Shown: piece by piece, positions 54,191 to 62,927 of the stretch
How the letters are laid out: each line of letters starts with the position of its first letter
Numbering within the stretch: position 1 is the stretch's first letter
NCBI RefSeq assembly: GCF_041435335.1
Contig: NZ_CP108430.1
Location: 4,805,501 to 4,869,500 of the forward strand
Reading direction: 5' to 3'
Length of the DNA: 64,000 nucleotides
Origin: Streptomyces sp. NBC_01283
Lineage (GTDB): Bacteria; Actinomycetota; Actinomycetes; Streptomycetales; Streptomycetaceae
Translations under genes and position numbers: made by a program
Notes under the pieces: generated by a model
Databases searched by the model: none
Seen by the model: only the letters and a program-made list of their open reading frames with translations
Told to the model about the DNA's origin: nothing

Positions 54191-54288
54191 CGTCGGCGGC
54201 ACGGCCGTCTCCCGTTCCGTGTCCTCTTGCGGGGCAAGGGAGTTGGGTAGGGCGTCCCCGCTTCTCAGCGCCTCGGAGGTGCTCGGCC

Positions 54289-54864
54289 GTGCGCCAGTTG
54301 TACGTTCCTGTCCGGTTGGCCGCGGCGGCGGTGGCCGTCATGGCGACCGCGGGCTGCATGAGCATCGGCGACGACGGGGGCGGTGACCCCGGCCCCAAGC
54401 GGTCCGCGGGCGAGCGCAGCGCGGCGGCCGCCCCGGACGGCGGAAGTGCCGGGACCGATGCCGGTTCGGCCGGCGGCGGCAAGGCGGGCCGCGCCGACGC
54501 GAAGGGCGGCAAGCACGGCAAGGGCAAAGGCAAGGGCAAGGGGAAGAGCAGGGGCAAGGGGGGCTCGGGCAAACATGGCGACTCCGGTACGGACGCCGCC
54601 CAGGCCTCGGCGACCGCGACCGGCGGGGCCGGCGAACCCGCCCCGCCCACGAAGGACGGGCGCCCGACGCCCACGCGGACCAAGCCCGACGCGCCGCGCC
54701 CCACGCCGACGCCCGATCCTCCGAAGCCGACCCCCACGCCGACCCCCGAGCCGACTCCGGAGCCCTCGTCGTCGGCGCACGAGGGCGGGCAGGCGGCGCA
54801 GCTCGGGGAGCGGTCGGAGGGGCTCAGGTCGCGCGAACCGTCACCGGAGGCGGGGCCTGCCTAG
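54289..54864 (+). CDS. low-complexity lipoprotein
   Basis: 191 residues from GTG 54289 (GGAGG nine bases upstream). Signal with lipobox ATAGC (Cys23). The mature part has a Lys/Gly block (GKHGKGKGKGKGKSRGKG), then a Pro/Thr stalk (PTPTPDPPKPTPTPTPEP). There is no globular domain. A cell-wall-spanning surface lipoprotein, possibly binding anionic polymers through the basic block, is inference. Confidence 0.72.
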   Translation: MRQLYVPVRLAAAAVAVMATAGCMSIGDDGGGDPGPKRSAGERSAAAAPDGGSAGTDAGSAGGGKAGRADAKGGKHGKGKGKGKGKSRGKGGSGKHGDSGTDAAQASATATGGAGEPAPPTKDGRPTPTRTKPDAPRPTPTPDPPKPTPTPTPEPTPEPSSSAHEGGQAAQLGERSEGLRSREPSPEAGPA

Positions 54865-55156
54865 ATCCAGGGGGTGGCGCGAGCCGTTTTTGCCCCTGTC
54901 CGAAACCCGCTTCGTCGCAGGTGAGACGAGCTGTGGGGGGCGGAATCCAAGGTGCTCGGAGGGTGCGGTTTGCCTTATGGGGGGTCGGGTGCGTATGGTG
55001 GTAGATCGTTTGATCCCATTTGCCCGGCGCCGAAAAAGAAGAGCGCCGCGTGGCGCGTACTCTCCCTTGCCGTGGCTGACCGCATAGAGGCGGTCCATTG
55101 CGAAATCACGGAGTTGACGGGCGCGTGCCGAGACTCCGGAAGGTTTCGCATTTCGC
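54865..55156 (+). promoter_or_regulatory. upstream region of the DEAD-box helicase gene
   Basis: About 290 bp without a gene. It contains a hairpin CGGCGC / GCGCCG (55025-55048) with an A/G-rich loop and an unusually A-rich stretch GAAAAAGAAGA. Cold-induced helicase genes often have long structured leaders, so a long 5' UTR is plausible. The ribosome-binding site GGAAGG is about 13 bases from the ATG. Confidence 0.45.
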
Positions 55157-57493
55157 ATGTCCATTTCTCATTCTGACCACGCCGTCCTGCCCGAGAACGA
55201 GACGACCGACGAGCTGACGGTCGAGGCCGTCGCAGAGGTCGTCGAGACCGTAGAGGCCATCGACATCGCTGATGTCGTCGAGGCCGCCGAGCAGGTCGTC
55301 GTGGAGACCGAGGCCGCCGCTGAGGCCGCCGACGAGGTCGACGAAGACGCCGAGACCGGCCCCACCTTCAGTGACCTCGGTCTGCCCGAGGGCATCGTCC
55401 GCAAGCTCGCCCAGAACGGCGTGACCGCCCCCTTCCCGATCCAGGCCGCGACCATCCCGGACGCCCTGGCCGGCAAGGACATCCTCGGCCGTGGCCGCAC
55501 CGGCTCCGGCAAGACCCTCTCCTTCGGTCTGCCCCTCCTGGCCACGCTGGCCGGCGGCCGCACCGAGAAGAAGAAGCCCCGCGGCATCATCCTCACGCCG
55601 ACGCGTGAGCTCGCGATGCAGGTCGCGGACGCGCTCCAGCCGTACGGCGACGTGCTCGGCCTGAAGATGAAGGTCGTCTGCGGCGGTACGTCCATGGGCA
55701 ACCAGATCTACGCGCTCGAGCGCGGCGTCGACGTCCTCGTCGCCACCCCGGGCCGTCTGCGCGACATCATCAGCCGCGGCGCCTGCTCGCTCGAGGACAC
55801 CCAGATCGCGGTGCTCGACGAGGCCGACCAGATGTCCGACCTGGGCTTCCTGCCCGAGGTCACCGAGCTGCTCGACCAGGTCCCGTCCGGCGGCCAGCGC
55901 ATGCTCTTCTCGGCCACGATGGAGAACGAGATCTCCACGCTGGTCAAGCGCTACCTGACCAACCCGGTCACGCACGAGGTCGACAGCGCCCAGGGCAACG
56001 TCACGACCATGACGCACCACATCCTGATCGTGAAGCCCCGCGACAAGGCGCCCGTCACGGCCGCCATCGCCTCGCGCAAGGGCCGCACGATCATCTTCGT
56101 CCGCACCCAGCTGGGCGCCGACCGCATCGCCGAGCAGCTCTGCGAGTCCGGTGTGAAGGCCGACGCGCTGCACGGCGGCATGACGCAGGGCGCTCGTACG
56201 CGCGTTCTTGAGGACTTCAAGAAGGGCTACGTCAACGCGCTCGTCGCGACCGACGTCGCCGCCCGAGGCATCCACGTCGACGGCATCGACCTGGTCCTGA
56301 ACGTGGACCCGGCCGGCGACCACAAGGACTACCTGCACCGCTCCGGCCGTACCGCTCGCGCGGGCCGCTCCGGCACGGTCGTCTCGCTCTCCCTGCCGCA
56401 CCAGCGCCGCCAGATCTTCCGTCTGATGGAGGACGCGGGCGTCGACGCCACGCGTCACATCATCAACGGCGGCGGCACCTTCGACCCGGAGGTCGCCGAG
56501 ATCACCGGCGCCCGTTCGATGACCGAGGTGCAGGCGGACTCCGCGGGCAACGCCGCGACCCAGGCCGAGCGTGAGGTCAAGGACCTCACCAAGGAGCTGG
56601 AGCGCGCCACCCGACGCGCGACGGAGCTGCGCGAGGAGGCCTCGCGTCTCACCGCGCGTGCCGCCCGTGAGCGTGGCGACGACCCGGAGACCGCGGTCGC
56701 CGAGGCCACCGCCGCCGCCGAGGCCGTCGTCGAGGCCGCTGTCTCCGTCCCGGAGCAGCAGCCCGCCGCGCCGGCCCGCGAGGAGCGTTCCTCGTACAGC
56801 CGTCCGCAGCGCGACGACCGTGGCAACTACGAGCGTGAGCGCCGTGACGACCGCGGTGGCCGTTCCTTCGAGCGTCGTGACGACAACCGTGGCGGTGGCT
56901 CCGGCTTCCGCGGCGGCGACCGTCGTGAGGGCGGTGGCGGCTTCAACCGTGACCGCAACGACCGTGGTGGCTCCGGCTTCCGCCGTGACGACCGCGGTGG
57001 CTCCGCCCCCCGTGGCGGCGACCGCCGTGAGGGTGGCGGTGGCTTCAACCGTGACCGCAACGACCGTGGTGGCTCCGGCTTCCGCCGTGACGACCGTCCG
57101 TCGGGCGGCGACCGTGGCGGCTTCCGCGGCGGCGACCGTCGCGAGGGTGGCGGCGGCTTCAACCGCGACCGCAACGAGCGCGGCGGCTCCGGCTTCCGTC
57201 CCTCGGGCGGCGACCGCCGTGAGGGTGGCGGTGGCTTCAACCGTGACCGCAACGACCGCGGCGGCTCCGGCTTCCGCCGCGACGACCGCCCCTCCGGCGG
57301 CCACCGCGGCAGCGACCGCCCGTTCAACCGCGACCGTCGTGACGACCGCCCGTCGAGCGGCTCGGGCGGCTTCCGCTCCGGCGGCCACGACCGCCCGTCG
57401 TACAACCGCAACTCGGGCACGTCCGGCACCGGCACGGGCACCGGCTCGTTCGGCCGCCGCGACGACAAGCCGCGCTGGAAGCGCAACGGCTGA
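55157..57493 (+). CDS. DEAD-box RNA helicase with long RGG-repeat tail
   Basis: 778 residues. An acidic Glu/Ala/Val-rich N-terminus (about 1-65) is followed by the helicase core: Q motif region FSDLGLPEGIVRKLAQNG, Walker A GRGRTGSGKT, PTRELAMQ, VLDEADQM, LFSATM, ATDVAARGIHVDGI and HRSGRTARAG. A coiled coil comes next (LTKELERATRRATELREE). The C-terminal about 220 residues repeat GGDRREGGGGFNRDRNDRGG-type units, an RGG/RG RNA-binding and phase-separation-prone tail. It probably unwinds structured mRNA or assembles ribosomes, especially in the cold. Confidence 0.94.
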   Translation: MSISHSDHAVLPENETTDELTVEAVAEVVETVEAIDIADVVEAAEQVVVETEAAAEAADEVDEDAETGPTFSDLGLPEGIVRKLAQNGVTAPFPIQAATIPDALAGKDILGRGRTGSGKTLSFGLPLLATLAGGRTEKKKPRGIILTPTRELAMQVADALQPYGDVLGLKMKVVCGGTSMGNQIYALERGVDVLVATPGRLRDIISRGACSLEDTQIAVLDEADQMSDLGFLPEVTELLDQVPSGGQRMLFSATMENEISTLVKRYLTNPVTHEVDSAQGNVTTMTHHILIVKPRDKAPVTAAIASRKGRTIIFVRTQLGADRIAEQLCESGVKADALHGGMTQGARTRVLEDFKKGYVNALVATDVAARGIHVDGIDLVLNVDPAGDHKDYLHRSGRTARAGRSGTVVSLSLPHQRRQIFRLMEDAGVDATRHIINGGGTFDPEVAEITGARSMTEVQADSAGNAATQAEREVKDLTKELERATRRATELREEASRLTARAARERGDDPETAVAEATAAAEAVVEAAVSVPEQQPAAPAREERSSYSRPQRDDRGNYERERRDDRGGRSFERRDDNRGGGSGFRGGDRREGGGGFNRDRNDRGGSGFRRDDRGGSAPRGGDRREGGGGFNRDRNDRGGSGFRRDDRPSGGDRGGFRGGDRREGGGGFNRDRNERGGSGFRPSGGDRREGGGGFNRDRNDRGGSGFRRDDRPSGGHRGSDRPFNRDRRDDRPSSGSGGFRSGGHDRPSYNRNSGTSGTGTGTGSFGRRDDKPRWKRNG

Positions 57494-57513
57494 CGCCTGC
57501 TGAACAGTTGAGA

Positions 57514-57547
57514 CGAAGGGCCCACCCCACAAGGGGTGGGCCCTTCG
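57514..57547 (+). terminator. terminator after the DEAD-box helicase
   Basis: Perfect 15-bp stem CGAAGGGCCCACCCC / GGGGTGGGCCCTTCG with loop ACAA, 20 bp after the stop. Confidence 0.88.
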
Positions 57548-57635
57548 GCGTATCCGTGTCGGTGCCCGCTGTTACCTTTCGGCTTGATCGGGAGGACGGT
57601 CCGGTGGGGAGCCGGACCGCAAGGGAGGGGACCCC

Positions 57636-57872
57636 GTGGTTCGTCATGCTTTCGTACGTGATCATCGAGCGAGACGCGTCGGCATCGCCGTAGCCGTCTC
57701 CGCCGTCGTGGTGGCGGGTTTCGGCCCGCTGCTGCCGTCGGCTCTGGTCGTGCGCGACACGTCCGGGAACCTCTGCCGCAACGACGGCAAGGGGACCGGC
57801 TCCTTCACCGCGCGGACGAAGATCGCGACTGGCTGGAGCGGCTACAAGGTCCTTTACCAGCCGCTGAGTTGA
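57636..57872 (+). CDS. small exported hypothetical protein
   Basis: 78 residues from GTG 57636 (GGGAGGGG upstream). Basic start, hydrophobic core VGIAVAVSAVVVAGFGPLLP and a short soluble part with one Cys (SGNLCRNDGKG). No family recognised. It lies 58 bp before the permease gene. Confidence 0.6.
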   Translation: MVRHAFVRDHRARRVGIAVAVSAVVVAGFGPLLPSALVVRDTSGNLCRNDGKGTGSFTARTKIATGWSGYKVLYQPLS

Positions 57873-57930
57873 GCGCTTTTTGGCCAGCGCTGACGCATGT
57901 CGTGCCCCCGGTGAGGGAATCGCTGGGGGC

Positions 57931-59490
57931 ATGACAAGTGACAGAGAGCGGCAGGAGTCAGCAGCACCCGTACCCGCCGCCGGGTCCGACGAGGCGCGCC
58001 TCGCTCAGCTCGGTTACACCCAGGTCCTCGCGCGGCGCATGTCCGCGTTCTCCAACTACGCGGTCTCGTTCACGATCATCTCGGTCCTGTCCGGCTGCCT
58101 GACCATGTACCTGTTCGGCATGAACACCGGCGGCCCCGCCCTGATCACCTGGGGGTGGGTCGGGGTCGGACTGATGACGCTGTTCGTGGGTCTTGCCATG
58201 GCGGAGATCTGTTCCGCCTATCCGACCTCCGCCGGCCTCTACTTCTGGGCGCACCGGCTCGCGCCCACCCGTACGGCCGCGGCCTGGGCGTGGTTCACGG
58301 GGTGGTTCAACGTGCTGGGGCAGGTCGCCGTCACCGCCGGGATCGACTTCGGCGCGGCCTCGTTCCTCGGCGCGTATCTGAATCTGCAGTTCGACTTCCA
58401 GGTCACCGAGGGGCGGACGATCCTGCTCTTCGCCGCGATCCTCGTGCTCCACGGGCTGCTCAACACCTTCGGGGTGCGCATCGTCGGGCTGCTGAACAGC
58501 GTCAGCGTCTGGTGGCACGTGTTCGGGGTCGCCGTCATCGTCGGCGCGCTCGCCTTCTCGCCCGACTCGCATCAGTCGGCGTCCTTCGTCTTCACCGAGT
58601 TCGTCAACAACACGGGGTGGGGGAGCGGGCTGTACGTGGTGCTCATCGGGTTGCTGATGGCCCAGTACACCTTCACCGGGTACGACGCCTCCGCCCACAT
58701 GACCGAGGAGACCCACGACGCGTCGACCGCCGGGCCCAAGGGCATCGTCCGGTCCATCTGGACGTCCTGGATCGCCGGATTCGTGCTGCTGCTCGGCTTC
58801 ACGTTCGCCATCCAGTCGTACGACGGGGCCCGGGAGTCGGCCACGGGCGCGCCCCCTGCCCAGATCCTGCTGGACGCCCTCGGCGCGACCACCGGCAAGC
58901 TCCTCCTGCTCGTCGTCATCGGAGCCCAGCTCTTCTGCGGCATGGCCTCCGTGACCGCCAACTCCCGCATGATCTACGCCTTCTCGCGCGACGGAGCGCT
59001 GCCGTTCTCGCACATCTGGCACACGGTCAACCCGCGTACGCGCACACCCGTCGCGGCCGTCTGGCTCGCGGCGCTCGGCGCGCTCGTCCTGGGTCTGCCC
59101 TATCTGATCAATGTCACGGCGTACGCGGCGGTGACGTCCATCGCCGTCATCGGGCTCTACATCGCGTACGTCATCCCGACCTTCCTGCGGCTGCGCAAGG
59201 GCGCCGCATTCGAGCGCGGGCCCTGGCACTTGGGCCGCTGGTCGCGTCCGATCGGCATCGTCGCGGTGGCCTGGGTCGGCGTGATCACCGTCCTCTTCAT
59301 GCTGCCGCAGGTCTCGCCGGTCACCTGGGAGACCTTCAACTACGCCCCGATCGCCGTTCTTGCCGTGTTGGGCTCCGCCGCGACCTGGTGGTTCGCTTCG
59401 GCCAGGCACTGGTTCCTGAACCCGGACCACGAGCGCACGGCGGCCCGCGAGGCGGCCCGGCGCGGGGCGCCCGAACCGGCCGATCCCTGA
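57931..59490 (+). CDS. amino acid permease (APC superfamily)
   Basis: 519 residues from ATG 57931; an earlier in-frame ATG at 57880 lacks a good site. About twelve membrane helices. Family features: LGYTQVLARRMSAFSNYAVSF, PTSAGLYFWAHRLAP, YTFTGYDASAHMTEETHDA and NSRMIYAFSRDGALPFS, matching GABA/choline-ethanolamine-type permeases. It imports an amine or amino acid with protons. It ends before a strong terminator. Confidence 0.92.
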   Translation: MTSDRERQESAAPVPAAGSDEARLAQLGYTQVLARRMSAFSNYAVSFTIISVLSGCLTMYLFGMNTGGPALITWGWVGVGLMTLFVGLAMAEICSAYPTSAGLYFWAHRLAPTRTAAAWAWFTGWFNVLGQVAVTAGIDFGAASFLGAYLNLQFDFQVTEGRTILLFAAILVLHGLLNTFGVRIVGLLNSVSVWWHVFGVAVIVGALAFSPDSHQSASFVFTEFVNNTGWGSGLYVVLIGLLMAQYTFTGYDASAHMTEETHDASTAGPKGIVRSIWTSWIAGFVLLLGFTFAIQSYDGARESATGAPPAQILLDALGATTGKLLLLVVIGAQLFCGMASVTANSRMIYAFSRDGALPFSHIWHTVNPRTRTPVAAVWLAALGALVLGLPYLINVTAYAAVTSIAVIGLYIAYVIPTFLRLRKGAAFERGPWHLGRWSRPIGIVAVAWVGVITVLFMLPQVSPVTWETFNYAPIAVLAVLGSAATWWFASARHWFLNPDHERTAAREAARRGAPEPADP

Positions 59491-59504
59491 GCACGCGGTG
59501 ACTG

Positions 59505-59541
59505 TCCCGGGCCCGTCGCGGACCGCGCGACGGGCCCGGGA
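59505..59541 (+). terminator. terminator after the permease gene
   Basis: Perfect 16-bp stem TCCCGGGCCCGTCGCG / CGCGACGGGCCCGGGA with loop GACCG. Confidence 0.85.
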
Positions 59542-59600
59542 GGCGATACCCGATCGGACGGCTTGCGCGTTCCCGCTATGCTCGTGGGGTGCATCCGCAC

Positions 59601-59673
59601 GGACCGTTAGCTCAATTGGCAGAGCAGTGGACTTTTAATCCATTGGTTGTGGGTTCGAGTCCCACACGGTCTA
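59601..59673 (+). tRNA. tRNA-Lys (TTT)
   Basis: 73 nt, no encoded CCA. Acceptor GGACCGT/ACGGTCT (G1-U72 wobble), anticodon loop CTTTTAA (UUU), T-loop TTCGAGT, discriminator A. The phage-like region begins just beyond it, and tRNA 3' ends are common integration sites, so this gene may be the attachment site. Confidence 0.96.
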
Positions 59674-59677
59674 CCTA

Positions 59678-59716
59678 GAAGGCCCCAGCTCAGAGACCAT
59701 CTGAGCTGGGGCCTTC
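59678..59716 (+). terminator. terminator after tRNA-Lys
   Basis: Perfect 17-bp stem beginning GAAGGCCCCAGCTCAGA with a 5-nt loop, four bases after the tRNA end. Confidence 0.88.
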
Positions 59717-59954
59717 AGTAGTTTCTGGGGGTGGAGAGATCGATAGCTCGGCCTATGCTCGGACGAGATGCTGTCGATCATGGGCGGTGGCCGTGTCGGC
59801 TCACGCGCACGTGTGGGGCGCGGACACGCGTACACGCCCCACACAGCGCGCACCGGCCCGGCCGCCAGCGCCTGGGAAGCATGCGACCGGGCCGGGCACC
59901 CGCAACCGGTACGCGCTGTGTGATGAGCAAGCGCACCAGCCGCGGGGGTGTGAC

Positions 59955-60035
59955 GAGCGGCCCGCCCCCATGAGCTCACACCATCGGGCGGGCCGCTCTC
60001 CCTTGCCGTGGGCTGTCCGACTGCCACGGCAAGGG
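59955..60035 (-). terminator. two tandem terminator hairpins closing the prophage operon
   Basis: A 13-bp stem GAGCGGCCCGCCC / GGGCGGGCCGCTC (59955-59998) and a 12-bp stem CCCTTGCCGTGG / CCACGGCAAGGG (60000-60035) follow one after the other, immediately behind the last minus-strand gene (stop 60040). Confidence 0.8.
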
Positions 60036-60039
60036 GGTT

Positions 60040-60201
60040 CTAGGGGTGGCGCCGGACGTACTGGGCGCGCTTCGCGCACTTCTCGTGCAGGCGGATCGTG
60101 ATGCCGCCGGCCGAGATGGAGACCTTCGCGAAGGTCTGGAACGCCTGCCCCGCGGTGATCGGCTTGTCGCAGTGGTGGCAGAACCTGGTGCCCTCGTTCA
60201 T
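60040..60201 (-). CDS. 53-aa zinc-ribbon-like protein
   Basis: A very short gene, ATG 60201 to TAG 60040. Residues: RFCHHCDKPITAG, then FAKVSISAGGITIRLHEKCA, so C-x-x-C plus a downstream H..C is a likely zinc site. Its start overlaps the stop of the upstream gene by four bases (ATGA), which supports it as real. Function unknown. Confidence 0.65.
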   Translation of the reverse strand: MNEGTRFCHHCDKPITAGQAFQTFAKVSISAGGITIRLHEKCAKRAQYVRRHP

Positions 60202-60527
60202 CGCCGCAACATCCGAAGGCTGAGCTGCAGCGCGGCGCCCTCAGTGCATCGCGACGGAGTGGAGTTGCACTCCTCGCAGGCCTCCGTGTGGTCGAGGAGC
60301 GCACGGTAGGCGTGGGCGATCGAGCAGTGGCGGCAGCTTCGCGGGAACCAGTGGGCAGACGAGCCGCCGTGCGCCTCGATCGCCCGCACGCCAAGGTCAA
60401 TGGCTGTGGAGTTGTTGAGGGCGACGGCGCACCATACGCAGGCCCTGCCTCGCACCTGAGTCTCGGAGAGGGTGCTGACGTCGGGCAGGGGCACGGGGTG
60501 CTGGTGCTGCGTTGGGGTCTTGGTCAT
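60198..60527 (-). CDS. Cys-rich small protein of Streptomyces accessory regions
   Basis: 109 residues from ATG 60527. Three C-x-x-C pairs are present: RGRACVWC, RSCRHC, EACEEC, with additional His, as in a multi-zinc knuckle; ALNNSTAIDLGVRAIE and HWFPRSC are characteristic of a group I recall near XRE regulators on plasmids and phages. Function unknown. It lies 166 bp after the XRE gene and overlaps the 53-aa gene. Confidence 0.7.
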   Translation of the reverse strand: MTKTPTQHQHPVPLPDVSTLSETQVRGRACVWCAVALNNSTAIDLGVRAIEAHGGSSAHWFPRSCRHCSIAHAYRALLDHTEACEECNSTPSRCTEGAALQLSLRMLRR

Positions 60528-60693
60528 CGGCGTCTCCGGGTCGCGTCCGCATGGTCGCGGCGTCGGCTTTCGCCTGGCGGGGGTGAGCCGACGCCGCGTC
60601 ATACGGATCACGCTATGAAGTCGCGTGACCACGTCCCAGTGACAAAGAGCACCAGTCCGAGAGCCGAGTATCCCGTAACTAGGACGTGCTGTC

Positions 60694-61899
60694 CTACAGC
60701 GTCGGGTCGACGCCGAGCCGTGAAGCGAGGCCGCGCAAGCGAGCGTTGCGGCGCCGCTCTGCTTCCAGCATCTCGGCGACGGTGGCGGCGGCCAGCGTCT
60801 GGAACTTGATCCACTCTGGCTGGTCCTCCTCCACCTCCAGCAGGGTGGAGAGGGCGCCCTCATGGTCGCCTGTCTGATACTTGGCCTGGGCAACGTCGAC
60901 GCGATGCGAGGCGGAGTGGACCGGGCGGCTGATGCTGTCGAGGTCGACCTCTCGGGCCATGCGGAGGGCCTTCTCGGGATGGCTCTCCGTCCCGGCCAAA
61001 GCAATGTTGACCTTCTGGGTGCGGACATCGGCGACGGAGAAGGCGCTGCCGTAGGCGCGGACGCTCCCCGATCGGATGGCCGCAGACTCGGCGGTAGTCA
61101 GTAGGTGCAGCGCCTCGTCGTGCTGGTCGCGTCGCGCGGCCGGCGTGGCCGCGGCCACCAACAGGTTGCCGTAGACCGCCAGATGCTCAGCAGAGCCGCG
61201 ACGGAACGACGGTTCCAGATCGTCGGCTTTCTTCTCGGCGACGGCCTGCGCCTGCTCCCATCTGCCCTGCCGTAGCAGGACCCACGACAGCGTGGAGACG
61301 CCCATGCCCTCGGCGAGCGGGTCGGAGGCCCGCTGCGCGGCGGTGAGCTGCTTCTCGACGGCGCCGAATGCCCAGTCGGGATGCCCGGCCTGCGTCGCCA
61401 GAGACGCGGCGATCTGGTAGGCGAGGGCGAGCTGTTGCCAGACGCGCTCAGTGGGTGTCTCGCGGGCGACGGCTCGGCCATCACGCAGAAGCATGGGCAA
61501 GGTGCTGGACAGCTCGGAGTAGTCCCCTGACCAGTACTGGCCGGTAGCGTGGCGGATGCTGGACACCCACGCGTCGGCGGTCGGCGGCGCCTCGGGGTCG
61601 CCGTCGAGGGGTACGCCGGGCAGGGCGTCGATGTCCTGAATAGCGTCCCGTAGAGCGATCAGGCCGCCATCTTCGGTGAGTTGGTGAGTCACAGTTGGCT
61701 GTCCTAGCAGGCGCTCAAGCTGGACATCCAGAGCTCTCGCGAGGGCGCGCAGAGTCGTGATGCGTGCGGACTGCCTGATTCCCTGCTCCAGTTTGCGGAT
61801 CGTGTCCACCGATACGCCGGAGCGCGCCGCGAGCTGTTCTTGAGTGACGTCCCGGAACTCCCGGAAGACACGGATGCGGTCGCCAATGCTCTTGTTCAT
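60694..61899 (-). CDS. XRE-family regulator with TPR-like domain
   Basis: 401 residues from ATG 61899 (GGGGG box upstream). The N-terminal HTH is VTQEQLAARSGVSVDTIRKL within about residues 5-60. The rest is helical with TPR-like repeats (AYQIAASLATQAGHPDWAFG; AVAEKKADDLEPSFRRGSAE). This architecture is frequent in Streptomyces accessory elements, where the TPR part may bind a peptide or small ligand. It is separated from the lysis genes by a terminator and so has its own promoter. It could be a repressor or a moron gene. Confidence 0.85.
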   Translation of the reverse strand: MNKSIGDRIRVFREFRDVTQEQLAARSGVSVDTIRKLEQGIRQSARITTLRALARALDVQLERLLGQPTVTHQLTEDGGLIALRDAIQDIDALPGVPLDGDPEAPPTADAWVSSIRHATGQYWSGDYSELSSTLPMLLRDGRAVARETPTERVWQQLALAYQIAASLATQAGHPDWAFGAVEKQLTAAQRASDPLAEGMGVSTLSWVLLRQGRWEQAQAVAEKKADDLEPSFRRGSAEHLAVYGNLLVAAATPAARRDQHDEALHLLTTAESAAIRSGSVRAYGSAFSVADVRTQKVNIALAGTESHPEKALRMAREVDLDSISRPVHSASHRVDVAQAKYQTGDHEGALSTLLEVEEDQPEWIKFQTLAAATVAEMLEAERRRNARLRGLASRLGVDPTL

Positions 61900-61966
61900 G
61901 TAGACCCCCGCCAGAAGGTGTTCTGTCCACGCTACTCCTGACGGAGGGTTCTGGGCATGACGAAAG

Positions 61967-61994
61967 GCCCCCACCGCCCGAAGGCGGTGGGGGC
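61967..61994 (-). terminator. terminator after the lysis operon
   Basis: Perfect 12-bp stem GCCCCCACCGCC / GGCGGTGGGGGC with tetraloop CGAA, just beyond the stop of the collagen-like gene at 61999. Confidence 0.88.
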
Positions 61995-61998
61995 TCTA

Positions 61999-62655
61999 TC
62001 AGTACTCGCGGCGGGTGGGATCCAACGCTGCGGCTTGCGGGCTGGGTTCGGGCTCGGGGTCCGGCGCACTGTCGCGCCTACAGATCAGGGCGTCCGGGTC
62101 GTCGGCTGGCGCCTGCAGCGAGTACCCGTCCGGGCACGTCTGTCCGTCGCGGCCGTCGGCGCCGTCCTTCCCTGAGGGTCCTTCGGGGCCGGCCGGTCCG
62201 GGTTCGCCCTGGGGGCCTGGCGGCCCGGCTACTCCGTCGGCGCCCGAGGATCCGGGCGGGCCCGTCTCCCCCGTTCCATCGGTGCCGTCGCTCCCGCTCT
62301 GCCCGTCCTCGCCTGCCGGACCGGACGGCCCCTCCGTACCCGTCTCGCCAGGCTCGCCTGTGAGCCCGCGCGGTCCGGGGATCGGGACGGGTACGCGGGC
62401 GCGGTCGTCGAGATCCTCGATGGCCTTGCTTGGGTCGGGTGCCTTGGGTGTCTCGCCCGCAGCTTGGACCTGTGCACGCAGGACCCGCACGTCCCCAGCG
62501 AGGGTGGAGACTGCACTGCCTCGCCGGTCGGTCTCATCTGCCAACTGCCCGTACCAGGACCAGCCGATGACCACTGCGCCCGATAGGGCCACCAGCCAGC
62601 AGAAGACGGCGAGCCAGCGCCAATGCCCGGCGAGGGCGCGCTCTGCACGGGTCAC
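61999..62655 (-). CDS. membrane-anchored collagen-like protein
   Basis: 218 residues from GTG 62655, overlapping the upstream gene's stop (GTGA). A basic start, one membrane helix ([20 protein letters not shown]), a heptad-like helical stalk ([20 protein letters not shown]) and then about 30 Gly-X-Y triplets ([20 protein letters not shown] onward) with a C-terminal Pro/Glu tail containing two Cys. Collagen-like proteins occur in phage tail fibres; one with a membrane anchor inside a lysis cassette is unusual. Confidence 0.85.
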   Translation of the reverse strand: MTRAERALAGHWRWLAVFCWLVALSGAVVIGWSWYGQLADETDRRGSAVSTLAGDVRVLRAQVQAAGETPKAPDPSKAIEDLDDRARVPVPIPGPRGLTGEPGETGTEGPSGPAGEDGQSGSDGTDGTGETGPPGSSGADGVAGPPGPQGEPGPAGPEGPSGKDGADGRDGQTCPDGYSLQAPADDPDALICRRDSAPDPEPEPSPQAAALDPTRREY

Positions 62656-62918
62656 GGATCGCCTCCCATCTCTACGACTCTGACGCGGAGGCGGGCAATC
62701 TCCACCTGATCGGTGACGCGCTGCTCCAGCAGCTGCTCGATCTTCTGGTCGCGGGCAGTGAGCTGCTCGCGCAGACCGTTGCGCTCCTCCTGGATCTGGT
62801 CAAGCTCCGTGTTCCAGCGGGTGGTCGCGTTCTCGCCCCGCTTGCCGAGGTACGCCACCACGCCGCCGACAACCGCGCCCACGCCTACGAGCAGGCTGCC
62901 GATGGTGGTGGCGTCCAA
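62652..62918 (-). CDS. holin-like membrane protein with coiled-coil tail
   Basis: 88 residues from TTG 62918 (GGGAG upstream). One N-terminal helix ([20 protein letters not shown]) and a long charged coiled coil ([20 protein letters not shown] onward). The size and position beside a second membrane protein and an endolysin suggest a holin or spanin-like role, by inference. Confidence 0.65.
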   Translation of the reverse strand: MDATTIGSLLVGVGAVVGGVVAYLGKRGENATTRWNTELDQIQEERNGLREQLTARDQKIEQLLEQRVTDQVEIARLRVRVVEMGGDP

Positions 62919-62927
62919 GGCAGCTCC

